Positions 1 to 5,041 of a DNA stretch of 5,041 bases are shown here, one piece after another. Position 1 is the stretch's first letter. The number at the start of each line of letters is the position of its first letter. The stretch comes from Omnitrophica bacterium GWA2_52_8 (GTDB lineage Bacteria; Omnitrophota; Omnitrophia; Omnitrophales; Aquincolibacteriaceae), in the NCBI GenBank assembly GCA_001804025.1, contig MHFC01000078.1, forward strand, positions 1 to 5,041, read 5' to 3'. The position numbers and the translations under genes were made by a program. A model generated the notes under the pieces. It had not been told where the DNA came from. It worked only from the letters and a program-made list of their open reading frames with translations, and did no database searches.

Positions 1-699
1 ATAATTACTGTTAAACCCTGCGGCGTTCAATGCCACCTGGATCCCGTCTATGGTGGCATCCGGCGGCACCAATTGCTCTCCATTAAATGTTTTGATTTTT
101 GTCAAGATGACCCATTGTGTCTCTACCGGCGTCGACCCCGCCGGCATCCACATATCAGGATAACAATTTTTCGCTTGAAGACACTCATCGTTGATATCAC
201 TCCACACTCGACCTTGCCCCGCAAAGGTTACATGAAAAGGGTAACCATACATAAATTTGCCGGATTCAAAATAATATAACTTGAGCGTAATATGATCGAC
301 AGAGACCGTCACAGACGAAGCTCCTTTATTATAAACCGCATAAACAACGCCATATAAAGAGTCATTCGCCCTCGTTGCGGAATCCATAATAATACCGGCC
401 CTGGAAAACAGCATCGATTGTGTTGAATCTGAATTGGAAATAAGCAGATTATAGGTGCCTCCCGCACGATTTGGGTTCACAATCCATCCCCCATAGGTTT
501 GACTCAGAAAAAAGTCATAGGCCTGATTGGCCGCACTCGCCTTCCGCTCAATCGTCACGGCGGCATCGCTCACATACTCATTACCAGCCAGGGCAAAGCC
601 GAAGTTGGTTGCCTTGAGATAATAGCTTTTTTCACCGGCCGGCAAAGACACGGTCGCATAACTATTGTCACTTGCGGCAATATTAGACAAATTCGACCA
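1..699 (-). repeat. Tandem beta-rich domains in the exported protein, second copy truncated by window edge
   Basis: Copy one covers residues 353-496: a WS start, a YATVSLPAG stretch, KATNFGF, TIERKAS, TYGGW and a final SVDHITLKLYYF. Copy two starts at W518 and runs off the edge at residue 585. It keeps WS, then Y532, then PAG at 538-540, with the same 6-residue Y-to-PAG spacing as copy one (Y366, PAG 372-374). It then reads PPDATIDGIQV where copy one has the matching strand before TIERKAS. I recognise this pattern as a module repeated in large bacterial and phage exoproteins, from memory. Copy one is convincing as a domain; the homology of copy two rests on few anchor residues. Confidence 0.55.
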
Positions 700-1755
700 T
701 GGCGCCGAGCCGTACACCTCTTGACTCACCGTCCCAGCCGATGCCGCAGAAGTCGCGGGATCAATGGCATACGGGTAAGGAAGGCCGGATTGATCAAATT
801 GATAATAAAAATGCCCGCCGGCCTCAACAATTGTAACGTCACGCTTAATTTCCCCTCCGTTTTCGTCCGCCAGGAATACGGGCATTGTTTCAAACACGCT
901 TTCGTTCTGCGCATTGCGCATCCTGATCTGATTGTTGAGAAGTTCAAGGGTCAATTTTCCGGAAGGAGTGACGGTAAATGACAAGTCCGGCAGCGGGCCC
1001 GGTTTTTCGATCCAGATGTGTTTCTCGACGCGGTTTTCTACGACCTTCCAGACCAGATTAACATGCGGGGCAAGCCGGTAACTCACGCTCCGGGCGTCGA
1101 TAATTTTACCTTTCGCCTTTGTTTTAAATTCAAACGCAAACCGGTCTTCTCCCTTGCTCATCGTATAACGGGGGCGCTTCAGGTCAAAGCGGATACTGAC
1201 ATTGTCCGCCAAACCTTCGAAGACGTATTCGTGCCCAATGCGTTTCCCGTCGCGGTTGACCGGCACGAAAAATCCGTTTTTATTTTTAACAAATTTCACC
1301 GATCCGTCGGATATGGCGACATGCCGGCCGCCGCCCAGCATAAAGGTCACGGCCTTTTCCGTGCGTTTTTCCACAATTTCAACTGCCGTTTCCGGCAAGT
1401 CAAAATCTTTCGGGTCAAGGGGCTCAGGGCGAAGCGGATCTAGTTTCCGGAGATTTTCAGAATTCCCGAAAGACACGGCAACATATTTTCCGCGGCTTAA
1501 TTGGAACGTCGCGACATTCTCGGTCCTCCGCCAAACCACTTCGCTGGCTGTTTTGGGAAGGTTAAACTGGAGCGGATCCAGCGGGAGTTCGTCAGAATCA
1601 AGGACATCCGAAAGATTCTGCACCGGACTGGATGAAGACGCCCATTGGCTTGCTTGAATTTCGGGAGTCATCGGCAGAACCATACCCACAAGAAGAGAAA
1701 GATTGAGCGCAATAAATTTTTTGATTCGAACCGCTAAAATTGATTTTTTCTTCAT
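1..1755 (-). CDS. Large secreted multidomain beta-rich protein, WapA/Rhs-like amino-terminal region (3' end beyond window)
   Basis: The frame is open for 585 codons and leaves the window without a stop, so the carboxyl part is missing. The ATG at 1755 is the first conventional start after an in-frame TAG upstream. A GGGG stretch 10 bases before it is a weak ribosome site. Residues 1-36 form a signal peptide: a Lys/Arg-rich start, a hydrophobic core at 13-28 and likely cleavage after IQA. Residues 58-98 and 112-152 are diverged copies of one unit (LDP, F, LP, TA, E, RTE, TF). Such RTE-containing units, followed by beta-rich sequence closing on a YPYAIDP motif at 327-333, recall the amino-terminal regions of WapA/Rhs-type exoproteins. 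Residues 353-496 form a beta-rich domain ending in an SVDHI-LYYF motif, and a second copy begins near 518. The only cysteines are C525 and C531. Export is well supported; the biological role is unknown. The protein could be an adhesin, surface protein or toxin carrier, and the deciding carboxyl end is not visible. Family assignment is from memory of motifs. Confidence 0.88.
   Translation of the reverse strand, partial: MKKKSILAVRIKKFIALNLSLLVGMVLPMTPEIQASQWASSSSPVQNLSDVLDSDELPLDPLQFNLPKTASEVVWRRTENVATFQLSRGKYVAVSFGNSENLRKLDPLRPEPLDPKDFDLPETAVEIVEKRTEKAVTFMLGGGRHVAISDGSVKFVKNKNGFFVPVNRDGKRIGHEYVFEGLADNVSIRFDLKRPRYTMSKGEDRFAFEFKTKAKGKIIDARSVSYRLAPHVNLVWKVVENRVEKHIWIEKPGPLPDLSFTVTPSGKLTLELLNNQIRMRNAQNESVFETMPVFLADENGGEIKRDVTIVEAGGHFYYQFDQSGLPYPYAIDPATSAASAGTVSQEVYGSAPWSNLSNIAASDNSYATVSLPAGEKSYYLKATNFGFALAGNEYVSDAAVTIERKASAANQAYDFFLSQTYGGWIVNPNRAGGTYNLLISNSDSTQSMLFSRAGIIMDSATRANDSLYGVVYAVYNKGASSVTVSVDHITLKLYYFESGKFMYGYPFHVTFAGQGRVWSDINDECLQAKNCYPDMWMPAGSTPVETQWVILTKIKTFNGEQLVPPDATIDGIQVALNAAGFNSNY
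1300..1584 (-). repeat. Internal protein duplication: two 41-residue RTE motif units
   Basis: Residues 58-98 (bases 1584-1462) and 112-152 (bases 1422-1300) of the large exported protein align without gaps. By hand count 22 of 41 positions are identical: PLDP, F, LP, TA, E, V, RTE, TF, L, G, VA, S and G. The repeat period is 54 residues. The DNA of the two copies has diverged clearly in codon choice, so the duplication is old or under protein-level selection. Only the second copy continues into the longer beta-rich region that normally follows this unit in WapA/Rhs-like proteins. Confidence 0.85.
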
Positions 1756-1793
1756 CGTGATATGACCCCGCCGCAGAGTAATAAGATCCGCAT

Positions 1794-1812
1794 ATCGCTA
1801 ATCGATCGCTAA
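1794..1812. repeat. 8-base direct repeat with 11-base period
   Basis: The sequence ATCGCTAA occurs at 1794-1801 and again at 1805-1812, separated by TCG. The 11-base period places both copies on nearly the same face of the helix, as tandem regulator sites often are. It lies about 40-57 bases upstream of the exported-protein start. It could equally be chance; no partner copy was seen elsewhere in the window. Confidence 0.35.
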
Positions 1813-1820
1813 AGCTTTTT

Positions 1821-1841
1821 GGATATACCTTGGTTAAATCC
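1821..1841. promoter_or_regulatory. Imperfect 21-base palindrome, possible operator
   Basis: The bases GGATATACCTTGGTTAAATCC pair end to end around a three-base centre, with GGAT/ATCC arms and two mismatched positions. It sits 66 bases upstream of the exported-protein start. The form suits a dimeric regulator site, or a weak hairpin in the 5' untranslated RNA. No specific regulator is recognised. Confidence 0.25.
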
Positions 1842-1966
1842 AACCCTGGCGATGCGCGCTTTCTTCACTCAAAATCGCATAAAAATAGTTCGTCCAAAAA
1901 TTTGCGCCGAACGCAGTCTCTTACTCTCTCAACAGTCACGTAAACAGCTAACCGTTCTTCACACGA

Positions 1967-1982
1967 CAGGCTGATTTGCCTG
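1967..1982. other. Small perfect hairpin (5-bp stem, 6-base loop)
   Basis: CAGGC at 1967-1971 is the exact reverse complement of GCCTG at 1978-1982, with a 6-base loop. Neither side has a T run, so it is not a standard intrinsic terminator. It may be part of a structured leader RNA of the exported-protein gene, or chance. Confidence 0.3.
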
Positions 1983-2036
1983 ACATAAATAATCTGTTAA
2001 AACTATAACATATGCATTAAATTTTTAAAATGATGG

Positions 2037-2066
2037 ATTATGCTATATTTTGAGCTAGGCCACCAA
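2037..2066 (-). promoter_or_regulatory. Candidate sigma70-type promoter for the exported-protein gene
   Basis: Read on the minus strand, TTGGTG (2066-2061) and CATAAT (2042-2037) are 18 bases apart. The -10 element matches TATAAT at five of six positions, but the -35 element matches TTGACA at only three. The surroundings are AT-rich. A transcript from here would carry a leader of roughly 275 bases. A second -10-like hexamer, TATAGT at 2007-2002, lacks a good -35. This is weak support only. Confidence 0.22.
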
Positions 2067-2095
2067 TCCGACTGCATTAAGGGCATAAGTGGAAA

Positions 2096-3007
2096 CTAAC
2101 TTGTGTAATGCGGCCTTGAGAAGAATTCCTTATTAAGAGGGGAACCCGGAACCATGGATTTTGCGAGCCGGAGTTCCAGAATCCTTTCGCGGATGGCGTT
2201 CGCCTGTTCATGGAGCGGCTGGAGCTGCAGAAAATTGCGGTAGTGAAAAATAGCCTTGTCGTTATTTTCAATATAATAGTCAAAAATTATTCCCATATTA
2301 TGATGCGTTTCGGCATGCGACGGCTCAAGCGCGAGCACCTTGTTGTAATGATTGACCGCCATTTCAAAATCCCGCTTGTCAAAGTAGATGTTGCCGAGCT
2401 GAAAATGAACCAAGCTCAGTTCATTCTTCATCTCTTCCGAGGCGCGCGTGACGTCGGAGACCTGCTGCAGCGCTTGATCGGATGAGTTTTGTGCCTCGTG
2501 AATCAGCCGGTCATATTCCTCTTTTTCTTCGGCCAGAATAGAGTCTTGCAGCAATTGGCGGACCTGTTCATTTTCCTCTGCCAGTTTTTGATTCGCCGCC
2601 TTTATCTCAAGCATTTCCATGCGCACTTTATCGACTTCCGCTTTCATGGCCGCCGTATCTTTTTGCATAACTTCCCGCTCCTGTGCTAACTTCTCTTCCG
2701 CGTTTTTTTGCTGATCCAGCGCGCGCTGCTGCGTCCTTTCGAATGTCCTCAGCCTGCCCCGGAGCGCATTCGCTTCACGTTCAGTCTCCCGGCTCTGTTT
2801 CTCCTTTTCATTCAGTTCTTCACGCAACGCCCGGTTCTCGTTGAGAGTTTCCTGCATCGTATCGAGGATGACCTGCATATCTTGCTGTTCCGTCGCTTTT
2901 TTTTCAGCCGGCATGACGGAGGCATCCTGCGCGCGGCAGACACCGCAAAAAAACAGGGTTATAAACGCAGCCATCCATGAAGCATGCCGTAACGTCTTCA
3001 ATTTCAT
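2096..3007 (-). CDS. Exported coiled-coil protein with carboxyl-terminal TPR repeats
   Basis: This 303-residue protein follows the secretin gene after 20 bases, so the two are very likely co-transcribed. An in-frame TGA 9 bases upstream fixes the ATG at 3007, and a GGGGGA ribosome site lies 10 bases before it. Residues 1-26 are a signal peptide with a probable cut near CRA or RAQ. C24 follows a valine and is not in a good lipobox, so it is probably soluble and periplasmic. Residues 40-190 are a long Glu/Lys/Arg/Gln-rich coiled coil. Residues 196-229 and 230-265 fit two TPR units (QLGNIYFDKRDFEMAVNHYN, then an NMGIIFDYY unit with a slightly longer turn). The mature chain has no cysteine. TPR proteins beside secretins include the pilotins PilF and Tgl, which are lipoproteins; this one is not an obvious lipoprotein and carries an added coiled coil. 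A role in secretin assembly or scaffolding is inferred from context; the exact function is unknown. Confidence 0.9.
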   Translation of the reverse strand: MKLKTLRHASWMAAFITLFFCGVCRAQDASVMPAEKKATEQQDMQVILDTMQETLNENRALREELNEKEKQSRETEREANALRGRLRTFERTQQRALDQQKNAEEKLAQEREVMQKDTAAMKAEVDKVRMEMLEIKAANQKLAEENEQVRQLLQDSILAEEKEEYDRLIHEAQNSSDQALQQVSDVTRASEEMKNELSLVHFQLGNIYFDKRDFEMAVNHYNKVLALEPSHAETHHNMGIIFDYYIENNDKAIFHYRNFLQLQPLHEQANAIRERILELRLAKSMVPGSPLNKEFFSRPHYTS

Positions 3008-3027
3008 ATGCGGTCAATCCCCCGGAT

Positions 3028-4845
3028 TTACAGCGATTTAAAATCCAGCACTTTCATTTTGCGGCCGCCCATGTCGGGATGCGTCATCGGAACCACGTCG
3101 GCCGCCGCGGGACTTGAGTAGGAAATGCGTGATGAACTAAACATGTTTCCCACCCCGGCCGCGGGCTCATTTCCCAAAACCACAGGAGCCTGTATACCCG
3201 CAGCGGGAGAACCCAAAATCGGCAGCGGTTCGCCCGTCACATTGGTCCCGCCGTTTACGATTTTAGGGGTGATAAAAACGACAATTTCTGTTTTCTTGAT
3301 TTCCTCGTCCCGGCTCTTGAACAAATGACCGACAATGGGAACATCCTGAAGATACGGAAAACCCTGAGTGTCTTCGATCATCTCATCGCGGCGCAGCCCT
3401 CCCAGGATAACCGTAACCCCGTCCTTCACCACCACCGTCGAAGAAAAGGTCGACGCGTTCACGATAGGAATGCGCGCGCTTGCCGGCGTTGTCAACGTCC
3501 CGGTTTGACTTGAGAGCTCCGGTTTGATGGTCATGGTAATAAAACCGTCATCATGAATCACCGGCGTTACCGAAAGGGATATCCCCACTTCGATAAACTT
3601 GATATTTTCACTAATGGAAACGTTATTGCCCGTGCCCGTGGTCGTCGTAATGACATAAGGAATGGTGTCCCCGATGCTGATCGTCGCCTCCTGGCGGTCG
3701 AGCACCATCAGGCGCGGGTTCGCCAGCGTATTGGTCTGTGAAATTTGCTTCATGGCCCTAAACTCGAACGCGGACTCGTCATCAGAATCAAGAACGCCGA
3801 TGGCAATCCGCTGAACGCTTCCGATCGCAGCCGCGCTTGAAATGGTACTATCGATCGGAAAAGACCCTTCCAAATTGATATCCCCAATCCCATGATTGCT
3901 GCGCGTGGAAAAAAGAGACTCCCAGTCGACGCCGTAATCGAATTTCGGGTTCAAAGTCAGCTGCAGAATCCGCGCCTCGATCAAAACGGCTTTATTCTTT
4001 GCGTCCAGCGCCTCAACCAGCGGTTTGACCTCATCCATGCGCCCGGGATAAGCTGATATGACAAGCTGGTTGGAACGTGCGTCTCCGAAAACTTCACCGA
4101 CGCCTTTTGCCTCAAGCACCGCTTTTAACTGCGCTTCCACGTCCTTGGCATTTGCATACTGCAGGTGATAAACCTCGGTGTCCAGCGTGTATTCAATCTG
4201 GTCGAGCAGCGCATTCATTTCCATCAATTTTTCTTCGGTGTCGATCATGATGATGGTGCCGGTCCCCTCATCCACAATCACTTTTCCGATGGAGCTTGCA
4301 ACAGCCTGAAGCGCGTTTGCCGCGTAACTGGGTTTGGCATATTTCAGTTTACGCGTGACGATTTTTTTCTGGTCGTTGAAGTTCGTGCCAAAAAGTGCGG
4401 CGTATTCGTCCTCAGTCATGATGTAGACGATGCCACTTTTCACATTATAGGCAAGCTGATTGGAAACCGAGATGATGTCTAAAGCGTCCTGGATGGAAAC
4501 ATTTTTCAAAAGCAGAGTCGAACGGCCCTGGACATTGCGGCTGGTAACGATGTTTAAATCACCTTCAAGCCCGAGGAACTTGATCACGTCCACGACATTG
4601 ATATCGCGCAAATCCAGATAAATTTTTTTGCTCAGCCCCTCCGTACTTCCGGCAGCAGCTCCGGACAATTCCTGCAGCTGAGAGCCTTCACTTGCCGCTG
4701 CGGCATCGGGAGCGACCGTGCCTGCCGCAGCGCTAACCGCCGGGGCAAGAGACTCCTGTGCAAAAAGAGGCGTCAAAAAAGCGATAGAGAGGCTTGCGGC
4801 CGCAAGCCCGCGGACAAGGCTATGAAGGGTCCAACGCTGAGTCAT
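3028..4845 (-). CDS. Outer-membrane secretin (GspD/PilQ superfamily)
   Basis: Secretins form multimeric outer-membrane channels for type II or III secretion, type IV pili or phage export. Here residues 1-30 are a signal peptide, probably cut near FAQ. Residues 31-72 are an Ala/Ser-rich linker, and 73-152 form an N0/STN-type domain (IYLDLRDINVVDVIKFLGL). Residues 160-220 and 222-282 resemble two secretin_N modules, and 285-530 the barrel core. Landmarks are LIEARILQL at 288, TNTLANPRLMVLD at 371-383, VTVILGGL at 477-484, the FPYLQDVPIVGHLFK run at 496-510 and KKTEIVVFITPKIV at 517-530. Residues 531-605 are a low-complexity tail ending in basic GGRKMKVLDFKSL. An in-frame TAA upstream leaves ATG 4845 as the only ATG start. 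There is no AMIN domain as in many PilQ, and one fewer N module than a typical GspD, so the subtype is left open. The long upstream spacer argues against immediate pilMNOP neighbours. It is the first gene of a probable operon with the TPR protein. Confidence 0.95.
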   Translation of the reverse strand: MTQRWTLHSLVRGLAAASLSIAFLTPLFAQESLAPAVSAAAGTVAPDAAAASEGSQLQELSGAAAGSTEGLSKKIYLDLRDINVVDVIKFLGLEGDLNIVTSRNVQGRSTLLLKNVSIQDALDIISVSNQLAYNVKSGIVYIMTEDEYAALFGTNFNDQKKIVTRKLKYAKPSYAANALQAVASSIGKVIVDEGTGTIIMIDTEEKLMEMNALLDQIEYTLDTEVYHLQYANAKDVEAQLKAVLEAKGVGEVFGDARSNQLVISAYPGRMDEVKPLVEALDAKNKAVLIEARILQLTLNPKFDYGVDWESLFSTRSNHGIGDINLEGSFPIDSTISSAAAIGSVQRIAIGVLDSDDESAFEFRAMKQISQTNTLANPRLMVLDRQEATISIGDTIPYVITTTTGTGNNVSISENIKFIEVGISLSVTPVIHDDGFITMTIKPELSSQTGTLTTPASARIPIVNASTFSSTVVVKDGVTVILGGLRRDEMIEDTQGFPYLQDVPIVGHLFKSRDEEIKKTEIVVFITPKIVNGGTNVTGEPLPILGSPAAGIQAPVVLGNEPAAGVGNMFSSSRISYSSPAAADVVPMTHPDMGGRKMKVLDFKSL

Positions 4846-4885
4846 CGATGATTCCGCCGCCGAAATAGGTTAACGGTCATACTTC

Positions 4886-4897
4886 CCGGTCAACCGG
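4886..4897. promoter_or_regulatory. 12-base inverted repeat (CCGGT-CA-ACCGG)
   Basis: CCGGT at 4886-4890 and ACCGG at 4893-4897 are exact reverse complements with a 2-base centre. The repeat overlaps the stop of the small leader ORF and lies 41-52 bases before the secretin start. The very short centre suits a protein-binding dyad better than an RNA hairpin. No known operator is recognised. Confidence 0.25.
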
Positions 4898-4955
4898 CCG
4901 CGCACATGCTCTTGCACTTCGGATCCATGATGCCTCCGCGCGTCCGGAACCGCAT
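4890..4955 (-). CDS. Possible 21-codon leader ORF before the secretin gene
   Basis: The minus strand reads an ATG at 4955, 21 codons and a TGA at 4892-4890. The start is preceded by AGAGGT at a fair distance. An in-frame ATG at 4928 is preceded by GGAGG with 5-base spacing, the best ribosome site in the window. The short form would be a 12-residue peptide with two cysteines (MDPKCKSMCAAG). It ends 44 bases before the secretin ATG. It could be a leader peptide affecting secretin translation, or a chance ORF; length alone gives no coding evidence. Confidence 0.2.
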   Translation of the reverse strand: MRFRTRGGIMDPKCKSMCAAG

Positions 4956-5020
4956 TATTTACCTCTATTTATATCGTCCGATAAGAAATAAACCGTAGTC
5001 CCGTCTGACATTTAATTTTA

Positions 5021-5038
5021 CCGGCGCTTATGCGCCAG
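5021..5038. other. GC-rich hairpin at window edge
   Basis: GGCGC (5023-5027) and GCGCC (5032-5036) form a perfect 5-bp stem with a 4-base loop. A G-U pair and a C-G pair extend it to 7 bp on the minus-strand RNA. The minus strand continues TAAAATTAAATG rather than a T run, so a standard terminator is not supported. It may be a structured element at the 5' side of the secretin region, or the tail end of something beyond the window. Confidence 0.35.
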
Positions 5039-5041
5039 TTC

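Larger units (their letters stand above)
1756..2095. other. 340-base AT-rich intergenic region with dyads, no gene seen
   Basis: This spacer separates the stop of the coiled-coil/TPR gene from the start of the large exported protein. The half next to the TPR gene (about 1985-2060) is strongly AT-rich and would suit a promoter. The half next to the exported-protein gene holds an 8-base direct repeat, an imperfect 21-base palindrome and a small hairpin, listed separately. I found no GC-rich hairpin followed by a T run, so transcription may end elsewhere, end by Rho, or read through. No ORF here has a convincing composition. The frame starting near 1843 on the minus strand only overlaps the real gene. 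Confidence 0.7.
4846..5041. other. Upstream region of the secretin operon
   Basis: These 196 bases carry no confident gene. On the minus strand a TATAAA hexamer at 4973-4968 could be a -10 element, but there is no good -35 at 16-18 bases. Two inverted repeats and a very short ORF with good ribosome sites are listed separately. The ribosome site directly before the secretin ATG is weak (GGCGGCGGAA, about 7 bases away). The next upstream gene, if any, lies outside the window. Confidence 0.6.

Noticed and set aside
499..1657. Plus-strand ORFs of 141-160 codons
   Set aside because: They lie wholly opposite the exported-protein gene, are rich in Arg, His and Phe as expected of antisense frames, and show no recognisable domains.
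1598..1843. An 81-codon minus-strand ORF starting upstream of the exported-protein ATG
   Set aside because: It overlaps the start of the large exported protein in another frame and has no family-like features. The alternative frame has a clear signal peptide and hundreds of open codons.
1860..1985. Cyclic di-GMP or other known riboswitch in the exoprotein leader
   Set aside because: The few CAAA- and GCGC-like pieces do not fall in the order or pairing of the GEMM consensus as I know it.
2041..2095. Terminator after the TPR gene
   Set aside because: Only a CCAC/GTGG pairing with a loop of more than 20 bases is visible, without a GC-rich stem and T tract.
2210..2980. Plus-strand ORFs opposite the coiled-coil/TPR gene
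   Set aside because: Their Phe/Leu-rich composition is the antisense reflection of Glu/Lys/Gln codons. They do not have a signal or membrane layout of their own.
2930..3007. Lipoprotein signal on the coiled-coil/TPR protein
   Set aside because: The two cysteines in FFCGVCRAQ lack a small residue directly before them that fits a lipobox. A type I signal is more likely.
4968..4996. TATAAA as a promoter for the secretin operon
   Set aside because: No acceptable -35 hexamer lies 16-18 bases upstream (ACGGTT at best), so it is not listed as a promoter feature.
5021..5041. Intrinsic terminator at the right edge
   Set aside because: The stem is good but neither strand shows a T run after it within the window.

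Overview
The window looks like chromosomal DNA from a Gram-negative (diderm) bacterium of moderate GC. The strongest evidence is an outer-membrane secretin gene. Long spacers, a coiled-coil/TPR secretion-type protein and the start of a very large exported protein recall little-cultivated lineages such as Omnitrophota, Elusimicrobiota or the PVC group. That placement is an impression from memory, not a result.

All three convincing genes are on the minus strand, so the layout reads right to left. Bases 5041-4846 are a 196-base upstream region with two inverted repeats and a possible 21-codon leader ORF. Bases 4845-3028 encode a 605-residue secretin with a signal peptide, an N0/STN domain, two secretin_N-type domains, the secretin barrel core and a 75-residue Ala/Gly/Pro/Ser-rich tail. 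Only 20 bases later, 3007-2096 encodes a 303-residue exported protein with a long charged coiled coil followed by two TPR-like repeats. The two genes almost certainly form one operon.

A 340-base AT-rich spacer (2095-1756) follows, with candidate promoter and dyad elements but no classic terminator. From 1755 the minus strand stays open to the window edge: 585 codons with no stop. This is the amino-terminal part of a large secreted protein. It has a signal peptide, two diverged copies of a 41-residue RTE motif unit resembling the amino-terminal region of WapA/Rhs-type exoproteins, a region ending in a YPYAIDP motif, a beta-rich domain of about 145 residues, and the beginning of a second copy of that domain cut by the edge.

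The secretin would form an outer-membrane channel, and the coiled-coil/TPR protein is a plausible periplasmic assembly factor. Whether the large downstream protein is the channel's cargo is a hypothesis. The 340-base gap and its own signal peptide leave open that it is an unrelated neighbour. No RNA genes, mobile elements, CRISPR arrays or plus-strand genes could be supported.
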